Below the pieces are notes generated by a model. The model was not told the DNA's origin. It saw only the letters and a program-made list of their open reading frames with translations, and did no database searches. From NCBI RefSeq assembly GCF_000151665.1, contig NW_013171829.1, forward strand, positions 17,501 to 43,475: 25,975 nt of DNA, in the 5' to 3' direction. The DNA is from Blastocystis hominis. Taxonomy: Eukaryota; Sar; Bigyra; Opalinata; Blastocystidae. Each line of letters begins with the position of its first letter. Positions within the stretch are counted from its first letter, which is position 1. Positions 8,494 through 16,828 of this stretch are shown here, one piece after another. The position numbers and the translations under genes are program-made.

Positions 8494-8536
8494 TCGGGAT
8501 GACCAAAGTGAAAATGGGTTTATTATTCATTTACAT

Positions 8537-8938
8537 CTATATCCTTTGGAAAGCAGGGTCAACAGCGTCGTGCGTGTACAAGTGAAGGAGTGCCAGGTAG
8601 CCACAGTTGTTGGCAAAGATCGACTGGTATTTCACTTTGATCACACGGAACACATGGTTCGTACCTGCTAACGGGAAGTCATTCATCTCACCAAAGCTGT
8701 TCTGGTAGTTCAGTGTGCCATCGAATACGTGGAAACATGACACGAAATGACCGATATTCCCATTATCTTTATAGGGTATCAAAATGATGTAAATCGCGGG
8801 TTCTTTATACCGCTTTGCCAGTCTCTTGTACTTGTCCAATTCCATCACATCGAAATCGGGTATCTCGAGTTGCTTGGCCAGTTTTCGGACTTCATCGAAA
8901 GTCATTGGTTCAGCATCCACATTTATGTATTCATGCAT
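8537..8938 (-). CDS. Adenain-like maturation cysteine protease
   Basis: Cleaves virion precursor proteins during maturation, in the C5/C48-like fold shared by adenoviral and Ulp1 proteases. The 133-aa frame shows a full catalytic set: H64 in GHFVSCFHV, N80 in YQNSFG, Q105 in KYQSIF, and C112 in NNCGYLALLHLY. It is short for the family. The frame is open for 15 codons upstream of the first ATG, so I use that ATG at 8938. It lies immediately downstream of its likely substrate (the GG-containing precursor), on the same strand, and faces the ATPase gene end to end. No lesion seen. Confidence 0.8.
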   Translation of the reverse strand: MHEYINVDAEPMTFDEVRKLAKQLEIPDFDVMELDKYKRLAKRYKEPAIYIILIPYKDNGNIGHFVSCFHVFDGTLNYQNSFGEMNDFPLAGTNHVFRVIKVKYQSIFANNCGYLALLHLYTHDAVDPAFQRI

Positions 8939-9027
8939 GAAGAGCTTACCTAGTACACTCTCCTTCGAATTACGGACTTGTGTATCTTATTCTCGTTCTG
9001 TGGAAGGGCTGTGAGGATGCGATTCTT

Positions 9028-9977
9028 TTATTTCGTCACGACTGGAGTTGCCATCACTACGTCCGAGGAATCGGAGATGTCATTGCCTGCATCGGATGCC
9101 TTTGCGTCGTCGGATTCCTTTTCGTCCTTGCTTTGGAGTCTATTGGCGACATCGGTTATCCCTTCTTTTGTTATGTCGCCTACTACATTCGCGATCTGTT
9201 TCACAGTATCCGATCCTGTCTTCTGGGATACATAGTTCACACCCTTGTTGATCGCGTTATTCGCGGCATTCGTGCCAGCATTCACCAGGATATTGGTGAT
9301 AGGTTTCAACTTGTCGGCATTGTTGTCGTACCAACCTTTGATCTTGTTCCACGCATTCTTGAAGAACGTGCCGACACGACTAGAACCGACGTACAATGCA
9401 CCTCCACGCACTTCAATGTTTTTACTTTGTCGTTCAATGGCTTTCATGGTCTTCAACACGTCATCGTAGTCGCTAGGGTTGATTCCATTGATGAACACAG
9501 CAGAAACACCACCGAATTTGAGGGCGACACCTTTGTCACAAGTTTTCATTAATGCCTTGAGGCTTGAAATGATCTGTGGAACCATCCGGATCAGTGCAGA
9601 AATCGCCGTGGCAGCAACGGTTCCGAGTATACCTCCTTTCTTTAAACGGTTAGCTCGTTCATCAATTGTGTTTCATTGAATGCCAGGGCGCCACCGAATT
9701 TACAACTGCCGCCTGTAGCCGACTTTGTAGTCCCGAATGCCACTGCTCCACCTTGGTTGACATAGGTCGACATGGCAATCGCGTCGGCACTTTTCGTCGG
9801 AGTTTTCTTTGGAGTTCGTTTCTTTCTCTTGCTAGAAACCGGAGCGTTTACTGGCGTCTCTAGTTCTTTGTGTAGATTCAATGTCTTGCGTCGGTCCACG
9901 ATCGTTCCACTATCCTGTTCTCGGAAATCGGGTTCGCCATAGAAAGCAGATATATCAACAGTGAATGGAATTGCCAT
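9028..9977 (-). pseudogene. Adenovirus pVI/pX-like precursor, frameshifted
   Basis: Two adjacent frames make one probable precursor. Part one (Met at 9977, 111 codons) has a basic patch at residues 50-62 (KRKKRTPKKTPTK), typical of DNA-condensing core peptides, then NQGGA, ATGGS and KFGGA. Part two (open from ~9665, first Met at 9585, 185 codons) begins with a hydrophobic helix (ILGTVAATAISALI) in its Met-less section. It then has KFGGV, VRGGA and, right after the last GG, an amphipathic Trp-containing helix (GTFFKNAWNKIKGWYD), the layout of the adenoviral membrane-lytic protein VI. The repeated GG|A or GG|V sites fit the Gly-Gly preference of adenain-type proteases, one of which is encoded next door. 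The frames overlap at 9642-9665 and need a -1 shift; no slippery heptamer is visible, so I read it as a mutation. If they are two separate genes, part two lacks a Met before 9585. Confidence 0.6.
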
Positions 9978-10017
9978 TTATGCCTACAAAGTGAAAAGAA
10001 GATTACAGCTATATTCA

Positions 10018-11594
10018 TTAGCCATTGAAACCCTGTGTAATGAGCATATCCTTGATCGTGTTATACGTATTTCGCAGATATTGCTCGAATTGTTGATCTA
10101 CAATGACAGCAAACCGTTTGATCTTGTTTTTCATGTAATCCAAATAATCAGGAGTTAGCTCCTTACTATTAGCTACTCGTATGAAGAAACTCATCAGTTC
10201 GGGGTCTTCATTTCGATCACGATAAGCCCTGAAGAGACGTGAGAATCCAAGGTCATTTGCAAATTGAGCGAAAACAGGATTGTTGAAATTGCGAGCAAGC
10301 AAACTTGAGAAAGCAATGAAATCTTCGCGAGTATCATCGCTTTCCAAACCTTCGTTAAGGTCATACTCTCTATTTTCAGATCTTTCAATCAAGGCTGCAG
10401 CTCGATTCACTTGATCGATTGCTTGAGGTGTGAATCTTTGAGTATTTACACTTTCAGGTTGACGATCATCCAGTAAGATTGCAGCTTGTTGATTATGTGG
10501 CTGATTCACGAGATTTACATATGATTGCCAAATGGTATCCATTAAGTTCTGGATTCCTCTCATATTCTGCTGATACAATTGTTGATATAATTGTTCCCGG
10601 GTCAGCTGAGTATTAGCAAATTGATTACTCATTGTAGTAATCAGCTGACCAGTTTGAGCATGTCCATCAGCAACTGCATTACCAACATTTGTCAACAGGT
10701 TGTTAGTTTGAGTCTGATTGTCAGCAAGTTGGCTACTCATGGAATTGAATCCATTTGTCAACAGGTCAGCAGTTTGGAACAAGTTATCAGCATGTAGATT
10801 AACAATTGCACCCGTAGAATCTTTGATTAACTTGGTAGTTCGAGATTGTCCTTGTTCATATTGCTTACCCAAAGCATTCGTACCATCCAATAATTGCTGC
10901 CTAGTTGCCTTTCCTTATTTTCAACCGCATTGCCAAGAGCTATCAGATTCTGATTCGTAGTCTACAATTCATTGGACACATTTTCAATCAAAGGTCTGAG
11001 TCGATTGAATGATTCAACCAACCGTTTGTTGATTTCATCAAATGCTTTTGCCAACTTAGCAGATACGAATTGTTGAATGAAGCTGTTTCGCTCTAGCCAT
11101 TGTTGCAAGAAATCGTTGTATTGCTTCGTCATGAACTCTGTCAAATCATCGATTCGCATTTCACTTTGTCTTGGAATCAATGCTTGGATATCAGCAATTG
11201 CAGGAGGATCAGGTTTGTTTTCAATTCCTTGGAGATGAGCTTCGACTTGTTGCAAATATCTATTACTTTCCTCAATCACAGACTTCTGTTGATTTACCAA
11301 GTTACCAGTATTTTGGATCAATGATTCATTTCCGCTCGCAATACTTGTTGCCACTTCAGCATATTTGGCACTTAACAACTTGATTCCTTGGCTCGTATTT
11401 GTCAATTTAGCATTAACACTTGCCAACAAGTACATCATCTTAGGATATCCCTTCTTCTTATCTTCTAATAAATTGATTCTTTCTGTTACATAAGCTATTG
11501 CATTATAAATGTTACCAAGGTTCACCTGGATACCGAAGCTGTTCATCACAGTAATCACTTCATCTAATTTGTTGATAAGGGATGTCACCTTCAT
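10018..11594 (-). pseudogene. Long coiled-coil/fibre-like gene, stop and frameshift
   Basis: The upstream part (Met at 11594, 210 codons) is mostly helical with heptad-like hydrophobic spacing and ends at TAG 10962-10964. The same frame then continues about 23 sensible codons before the reading moves to the next frame. That frame continues without any ATG (TTG at 10890) for 290 codons to 10018. The second part begins with recurring blocks of the type LLTNGFNSMSSQLADNQTQTN / LLTNVGNAVADGHAQTG / LITTMSNQFANTQ, Gln/Asn/Thr-rich and about 20 residues apart. An alpha-helical tail follows. An ancestral protein of about 520 residues with a trimeric fibre or tape-like role is likely. The start may lie further upstream, at the ATG overlapping the previous gene's stop near 11653, if there is another indel. 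Confidence 0.6.
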
Positions 11595-11651
11595 CTCTTG
11601 ATGAATCTCCTAAATGACATTCAGAGGTTGTTGTTCGGTTTTGACCATCCA

Positions 11652-12461
11652 TCATCCACGTTCAACATAGCCTGCAGATACCAAATCCTTGTATTCCTGA
11701 CTACCTCGTTTCACAAAGTGCGTTACATCACGACCATAAAATACCGTGCTATTGTCGTCATTCCATAATAGATATGTTCGTTCTGAATCACAATATTCAC
11801 CCACATCTTCTCTCAAGCCAGCAAAATCATTGATAATCGCTGCATTCTTTTGAGTAACTGTGTTGATGCTTTCTCCCATTTGTTGAGCTGCATTCGATAT
11901 GGTTTCAGCAGCATTCTTCATTTCGTTGATGCTGACTCCAAGATCACCAGGGATATTCACGATTTGTGCATTGCCAACCTGTGATCTCTGGTAGTGGATA
12001 CGATAGGGTGATATAGATTCATATGCAAATGGATTATCAAACACAGCTCGTTTCTCCATATCAGACAACTTGTGATTCACAGACTGAACAACGATCTTGT
12101 TGAATTGTTTGTCAATTTTAGCATTGTAGACCACGTTGTCCTCGAATGAATACAACAGCACGTTCTTATTATCAATTCGCTGCATTTGATATCCACGCAT
12201 GTCCGAGACGGATACACGACGACGTTCAGCGGGTGAGATATTCATGTACGAATCAAACATCGCCCTCTTTTCTAGCCACTGCTCACTCATCATTCGCTGT
12301 TGATTATATTCATCTTCAACGACTTTGTCCAAGTATCGATTCAACATCCTGTCCATTATTCTTTTCGATTTCACTTTGTATCTTTTGCTTCGAATGATTG
12401 GGATGATAGGAACATAATCACTTTCACGCCACTCGAGTTCTTGTGTACTTTGTTCATCCAT
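11652..12461 (-). CDS. Hypothetical virion-associated protein (269 aa)
   Basis: Unrecognised. The N-terminal half is strongly basic and helical (SKRYKVKSKRIMDRMLNRYLD, EKRAMFDSYM). The middle has mixed beta content. Around residues 180-215 is an Ala/Asn/Ile helix (NAAETISNAAQQMGESI). The end is aromatic (YLLWNDDNSTVFYGRDVTHFVKRG). The frame is intact. Its ATG overlaps the end of the preceding gene by 8 nt, and its TGA overlaps a possible start of the following gene. It belongs to the packed minus-strand block that also holds the coiled-coil gene, so a structural role is likely. Confidence 0.6.
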   Translation of the reverse strand: MDEQSTQELEWRESDYVPIIPIIRSKRYKVKSKRIMDRMLNRYLDKVVEDEYNQQRMMSEQWLEKRAMFDSYMNISPAERRRVSVSDMRGYQMQRIDNKNVLLYSFEDNVVYNAKIDKQFNKIVVQSVNHKLSDMEKRAVFDNPFAYESISPYRIHYQRSQVGNAQIVNIPGDLGVSINEMKNAAETISNAAQQMGESINTVTQKNAAIINDFAGLREDVGEYCDSERTYLLWNDDNSTVFYGRDVTHFVKRGSQEYKDLVSAGYVERG

Positions 12462-13158
12462 TCTTTACTGAAGGGGTATAGCACGAAATCGTGAATGAGA
12501 TGTACACATTCGAATTCAAGGAGATCGGACGGTCATTCGCGTCTGTCAGTACCCAATCAATGGAATCCAGGTTCGATTGTTCAATCACATCGATCGATAG
12601 GTTGTCCCAGGTGATCATGTTGTTCAGTCCCATCGATACATGAATCAGGTTATCGATCAGTGGACTCTTCAGACCAAATGTTTGAGCATTGATACTACTG
12701 TAGACTCAGATCACACTCATGCCATTCGTGATGTCGTAGGGTTCCTTAGCAACCGTGGAAGCACTTATCACACTGTCCAACTTGAGGATGCTCGTGTAAT
12801 CAGGTGCGCCACTAAGGTCAACAGCGGTCGCCACGTCACTGTTCAGGTATGCTCGGTTGACATCGTCTACCTGGATGGAATCGGCTATCGCGCGGCATAA
12901 CTCGGTAATCGAGTAGTAGCCAGGACCGACGTTGTAGACCATTTCAAACCCTGACAACATTTGAACTTTCACGACATTCATTGTACGAATGTTCCAGAGA
13001 GAAGTGGTATCGATCTTGCATGTAATCGAAGTGATCTTGTACACAAGGTCACGAGGCATTATCACTGTGTTGAACGTTTCATGGTATCGTTCGTTGTTCT
13101 TCGGAATTACTGTATTGTGGTTAATCACACTCACCGGTAGTGCACGATTATGACTCAT
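12454..13158 (-). pseudogene. Beta-module structural protein, one nonsense codon
   Basis: The frame runs 150 codons from the ATG at 13158 to TGA 12706-12708. It then continues in the same frame for 83 more sensible codons to TGA 12454-12456. The continuation is clearly coding, because it aligns with the C-terminus of the gene ending at 13484. Here DITNGMSVI is followed by VYSSI, LDSIDWVLTDANDRPI and NVYISF; there DITNGLSNI is followed by LYCNI, LDRIVYELKDENGDPL and NVYLLIGF. An upstream GPGYYSITEL matches the PPGYYTIPEI type of motif in the gene at 16475. A single base change (CGA or TGG to TGA) explains the break. The ATG lies in AGTAAATGA, overlapping the previous stop by 4 nt. Confidence 0.75.
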
Positions 13159-13487
13159 TTACTTTGGAGAACATGGATGTGAATGCACACCGTAATCGGC
13201 ATTGGTAAGGCAATCGTTGCACCGGTCTTATCGGTCAACGAGAATGACCATTTGCGACTTTTGGGTACCACGACGTTCATGTGTGCATTCTCCGTAAACT
13301 CCTCGTTCAATACAACCAACGGAGACTGTCGTCGTTCTTGCATGTTGTTCACTCGATCAAGGACAAGGCAGGTGCCAGGCGATTCTCCCTTCATAGCCAC
13401 TCGATCGATTACCATGTCGCTTTTGATGAGATTGTTACTCGTGAATTCATGTTCGTACGTTCGAGCAATGTTGAATACTAGATTCAT
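13155..13487 (-). CDS. Short beta-module structural protein (110 aa)
   Basis: Intact small frame between two larger relatives, overlapping each neighbour by 4 nt through an ATGA start/stop. Its C-terminal third (VPKSRKWSFSLTDKTGA then IALPMPITVCIHIHVL) follows the same plan as the ends of both neighbours: an aromatic strand, D-x-x-G turn, Pro-containing strand, and final hydrophobic strand. I infer a related minor virion component. The ATG lies in GATAAATGA. Family outside this cluster not identified. Confidence 0.6.
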   Translation of the reverse strand: MNLVFNIARTYEHEFTSNNLIKSDMVIDRVAMKGESPGTCLVLDRVNNMQERRQSPLVVLNEEFTENAHMNVVVPKSRKWSFSLTDKTGATIALPMPITVCIHIHVLQSK

Positions 13488-14992
13488 TTATCTATCACAG
13501 TAAAGCCGATTAGCAGGTACACGTTCCCAATGAACGATAGCGGGTCACCATTTTCGTCCTTCAATTCGTACACGATGCGATCAAGCAATTCAGAACATGG
13601 TACCAACATGCGATTCTTGTAGAAGTAATTCTTGTACAAGCTGTCCATCGGGACATTCGCAAGCAGTGGTATCGTCTTGCTTTTCACGATATTGCAATAC
13701 AGCTGTATGTTCGATAGACCGTTCGTGATATCGACAGGATACTCGGCAACCATCGGACCATAGTTGGCATAGTACACACCATCGTCGAAAGGGATACGCC
13801 ATGTATGCGATTGCGATCCTAAAGCGGGAACTATGGTTCCCAGGTTACCACTCAACGAGAACACATAGTCAGCGTGAATGTAGTACCCATCTGACTCAGC
13901 TTTCCATCGTATGTCAAGTGCAGCCGAGTCAAAACACTGGTTCATGTGCCATATCATGTCAGCCTGTGTCAATCGTGATGGTATGGTCCATGTGAGTGTC
14001 TGAATGTCATCCTCGTATGTAATGACAGTCTCAGAAGCACTATCGTCCAGTGTAATCATTCCGTACGGAAAGCGAATCATCGTGTTAGCCGTGTACGACT
14101 GAGGTTGTTCCCAGTTAACGAAGGTAGTCGACGTGAACGAATAGGATCCAACATATGTAACGCATGTCGGCTGTATGAACTCGATCGACACAGCACGATC
14201 GGAATATGTGTACCCATTGATCATATTCGCCGCCGTCAGTCCATCGATGTTCGCCATCGCAAACTCGTAAGGTGATGTCAATTCGGTCATCCTGATGTAC
14301 CAGCTGCGATGAAATGTGAAATCGAATCTACGAGTTATACCTGGACTCACTGGAATGAATGGGTTGTCATTGGATATCACTACCATCGAAGGATGATCCT
14401 TACTTCGTGGTGCTAAGACTATAAGACCTCCATTTTCCTCTTGATCAAAGATTCGATATCCATCGATTGCATTGAAACCTTTAGCAATCATCTGTGCTAT
14501 TGCTAATGCAGTGCATACACCTCGTGGTATTGTCACATCCACTGTCTTGTCGTAACCTTCGAGTTCAACGACGAGATGTGTGGTATCAGTGAATACCCTG
14601 CTGTGATGTACACAATCCTTGGAATACCATGGACCGATCGAGGAACCATTCATTACCAACTTGGGCGTATTACCTGATGTGGTACTCAATTCCAGTTCTG
14701 GTTCGTAATCCTTCGCAGTCCATGACATAGCATCTCCATTGTTTTTCACTGTCCATGCAATTGCTTCTTGATGCGATGGTGGGATGTCACGGATATCAGT
14801 ATATCGAGCATTGAGTTCAATGAAACACATGGTCGTCAAGGATTTCATGGTAAGTGATGTAGTCGTGTCTTCAGTGATATAAAACTCACCACTATCGAGT
14901 ACTGAACCGTCAGCTATTCGCCATCGTGTACGACGCATAGGGCTTGACCAGGAATCGGTAATCACTCGTACACAATTGCCAGTCGTATTCAA
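13484..14992 (-). CDS. Large beta-module virion protein, C-terminal half or separate gene
   Basis: A long intact frame with beta-rich repeats containing IP motifs (VTIPRGVCTALAIAQMIAKGFN; WTIPSRLTQADMIWHMNQCF). The terminal 83 residues (from VDITNGLSNIQLYCN to the hydrophobic end VYLLIGFTV) resemble the conserved C-terminal domain of an uncharacterised protein family I recall in animal Polintons. No ATG lies at the frame's upstream end (TTG at 14992, stop just upstream). Either translation starts at the ATG at 14938, overlapping the gene at 16475 by 29 nt, or this is the second half of a ~1000-residue protein split by a frameshift within 14910-15007. Likely a penton, spike or accessory capsid protein. 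Confidence 0.65.
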   Translation of the reverse strand: MNTTGNCVRVITDSWSSPMRRTRWRIADGSVLDSGEFYITEDTTTSLTMKSLTTMCFIELNARYTDIRDIPPSHQEAIAWTVKNNGDAMSWTAKDYEPELELSTTSGNTPKLVMNGSSIGPWYSKDCVHHSRVFTDTTHLVVELEGYDKTVDVTIPRGVCTALAIAQMIAKGFNAIDGYRIFDQEENGGLIVLAPRSKDHPSMVVISNDNPFIPVSPGITRRFDFTFHRSWYIRMTELTSPYEFAMANIDGLTAANMINGYTYSDRAVSIEFIQPTCVTYVGSYSFTSTTFVNWEQPQSYTANTMIRFPYGMITLDDSASETVITYEDDIQTLTWTIPSRLTQADMIWHMNQCFDSAALDIRWKAESDGYYIHADYVFSLSGNLGTIVPALGSQSHTWRIPFDDGVYYANYGPMVAEYPVDITNGLSNIQLYCNIVKSKTIPLLANVPMDSLYKNYFYKNRMLVPCSELLDRIVYELKDENGDPLSFIGNVYLLIGFTVIDK

Positions 14993-16475
14993 TGTAGGTG
15001 TTCGGGTCTATGTATGCATGACCTCCAAGACCTTGATCATTCGTCGTATCGGGTAGAGATGGACCGCTGGGATCAAACACAGTATCAACAGGACGCTCAA
15101 TGCGCAAATTGCGAGTCGATGGAGACAGTTTGATCCATGGAGTCCAACCAAAACCATCGATCGTCGTGTCAACACTGGATCGATCGAAATACCATCCGTC
15201 TGCTTGGACATTGAATCGTACATGGTCATCCTCGATTGTCATGGATGTGAGTGGAAGCACTTTTACCATCTCGACACCAACAGCCTCGATGAACTCGCTG
15301 AACGTGTAGTATCCAGTAGGCATTGTTAGCACATGCGAGTCCCTGCTATCAGTAACAACCACGTGGTTACACGAGGAAGACAGGTAGTAGCGCTTCGGGT
15401 TATCCACTCCTTTCACCAAGATGTCCGATTCGAATCCGAGGATCGACCTGATCTCTGGTGCATTCGTGAAATCAATCATGTAGAAGTGATCTACCGTGAT
15501 GTGGAACGCGTTCTCACCGCTATACACCAATTCGAACAGGGCATTATTTGCATTCAGCTTTGCAATGATCGTTTCGATGTCGTATACACCGCGTGGTATC
15601 GCGATCTCTTGAATCGTAGCGCCAGCATTGATTAGCACCACTTGATCAGTCGGCACGTTGTGCAACACGAAGTCCGTATGCAACGACACAGACGAGATGG
15701 AACATTGGTCGAACGAGAGAGGATTGTCCAGCTTCACTTCCTTCTTCGTGGTATTGCCAAACACTTCCATCATAATGAACTGGTTCATCAGTAGAATTGA
15801 AAAAAGCACTTGATCAAACACATCTTCTCTTGTCAACTGGAGTTCGAATTTGCCGTTCAATCGCATGATATTACCATCCATATCGCGGAAGACGAACATC
15901 AATCGGTCGAATCGGGTTATCATCGGAATGCAGATGTCTTCCACGGTGCGGAGGTAATTAACCTCGGGATCATCAATGATCATTGTGGTGAGAAGGTTGT
16001 TGTTCTGGTTGGCAATCTTCAGATCGGAGGAATGCATGAGCGACGAGTACACTTGGATTACTTGGCGATTTCGCGTGATATCAATCACGTTCGATCCATA
16101 GAACGAAGCGGGTAGAATGACCATTCGTTCTTCCAAACCAAGGATTTCTCGAATATCCGGAGCATTGGTGAAATCGATGGTGTGTGGGTACTGGATATAA
16201 ATACACCCATTACTCGAAGCCTTCGCAGATATCGAGAACGTAGTACCGGTCATGGTGTTGAGGATGGCAATGATTTCAGGGATCGTGTAGTATCCAGGAG
16301 GAATCATTAGCTCCTCGTCATTCAAGTTCGTGACCCCATTAGTAGAATCCACATTGTTGAACATGACTTGATTGGGTGTGAAGAGAACAGTCATGGAAGT
16401 GATGTAAGGATTCTTGTACTTGTACAGATTGACCCACAAGAACGAACCGTTGAGAGTTGTACCATTGATTAGCAT
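14910..16475 (-). CDS. Large beta-module virion protein, N-terminal half or separate gene
   Basis: 521-aa frame from the ATG at 16475, first gene of the minus-strand array. It contains a duplicated module: residues 58-113 (IPPGYYTIPEIIAILN ... DFTNAPDIREILG) and 293-347 (IPRGVYDIETIIAKLN ... DFTNAPEIRSILG). A third, shorter copy starts at 385 (MPTGYYTFSEFIEAV). Between the first two lies a domain (132-214: DITRNRQVIQVYSS, then DRLMFVFRDMDGNI) that matches the C-terminal domain of the two downstream relatives. No transmembrane segment. The end overlaps the next frame, as described for that entry. Structural role inferred from repeats and context. Confidence 0.7.
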   Translation of the reverse strand: MLINGTTLNGSFLWVNLYKYKNPYITSMTVLFTPNQVMFNNVDSTNGVTNLNDEELMIPPGYYTIPEIIAILNTMTGTTFSISAKASSNGCIYIQYPHTIDFTNAPDIREILGLEERMVILPASFYGSNVIDITRNRQVIQVYSSLMHSSDLKIANQNNNLLTTMIIDDPEVNYLRTVEDICIPMITRFDRLMFVFRDMDGNIMRLNGKFELQLTREDVFDQVLFSILLMNQFIMMEVFGNTTKKEVKLDNPLSFDQCSISSVSLHTDFVLHNVPTDQVVLINAGATIQEIAIPRGVYDIETIIAKLNANNALFELVYSGENAFHITVDHFYMIDFTNAPEIRSILGFESDILVKGVDNPKRYYLSSSCNHVVVTDSRDSHVLTMPTGYYTFSEFIEAVGVEMVKVLPLTSMTIEDDHVRFNVQADGWYFDRSSVDTTIDGFGWTPWIKLSPSTRNLRIERPVDTVFDPSGPSLPDTTNDQGLGGHAYIDPNTYIEYDWQLCTSDYRFLVKPYASYTMANS

Positions 16476-16500
16476 GGCTTACTATATTTACCATAGTAGT
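16476..16500 (-). promoter_or_regulatory. Promoter-like inverted repeat before the minus-strand array
   Basis: TACTAT and ATAGTA arms of 6 bp flank a 7-nt spacer (16480-16498), just upstream of the ATG at 16475. The strand reading towards the gene contains TAAATATAGTAA, which resembles the TATAGTAA before the ATPase gene and the GTAAATATAAATA before the 178-aa gene. This could be a promoter or a dyad operator. Confidence 0.4.
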
Positions 16501-16555
16501 TAGGTACTGACGTTGTTTCGTGCAATACACGCCTTCGAATTTTGTCTAAGGTTAA

Positions 16556-16828
16556 TTTTCGACCCTTATTTCTGATGAAGGCCAAAAAATACAGGTTGCC
16601 CAGGGTGAGCAATGGAAGTCGGGGTTTACGAGACTACTTTGGCTGAAAAAGGCGGCCAATAATTATCGCACAATAGATGCCAATATAGAACTACTAACAC
16701 TCATAGCAGAAGCATATGATCATGAATATTTAACAATGAATATCGATAAGAAGCATACCAAAATGCGTGATTGTACATCCATTGTGTTTCAAGTCGAGAA
16801 CATAGCTCCAGCTTGTAATTCCATTTAA
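16556..16828 (+). pseudogene. Met-less open frame, gene remnant or exon
   Basis: Ninety sense codons between TAA 16553-16555 and TAA 16826-16828 read like real protein (QWKSGFTRLLWLKKAANNYR; ELLTLIAEAYDHEYLTM; TSIVFQVENIAPACNSI) in AT-rich DNA where random frames are short. The first ATG is near codon 58, so it is either a terminal exon with an unseen upstream part or a truncated gene. Family unknown. It lies between the provirus edge and the host gene. Confidence 0.4.

Larger units (their letters stand above)
2424..16500. mobile_element. Decayed Polinton/Maverick-type provirus
   Basis: The gene set is diagnostic of the class: rve-type integrase, FtsK/HerA-like packaging ATPase, adenain-like cysteine protease, candidate capsid gene next to the ATPase, fibre-like proteins and a pVI-like precursor. 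The left edge is set where the integrase C-terminal frame meets the LINE tail. The right edge is set just upstream of the last minus-strand gene, before AT-rich host-like sequence. I found no matching inverted repeats at the two edges and no DNA polymerase B frame, so the element is truncated or a polymerase-less derivative. At least five of its genes carry stops or frameshifts. Confidence 0.85.

Noticed and set aside
1140-8500. Alternative genetic code with TAA/TAG read as glutamine, suggested by several in-frame TAA/TAG codons
   Set aside because: The long intact frames (LINE reverse transcriptase, MORN/LRR exon 1, capsid, fibre) use only CAA/CAG for glutamine. Several genes (protease, capsid, 185-codon frame) would run into long nonsense if TAA/TAG were read through. 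TGA breaks also occur, so mutation is the simpler explanation.
9640-9685. Programmed -1 frameshift joining the two halves of the pVI-like precursor
   Set aside because: No X-XXY-YYZ slippery heptamer or obvious downstream stem is in the overlap, and other genes in the element are frameshifted by decay.
13484-14992. TTG at 14992 as a genuine start codon
   Set aside because: Eukaryotic genes rarely start at TTG; the ATG at 14938 or a frameshift from the preceding frame is more likely.
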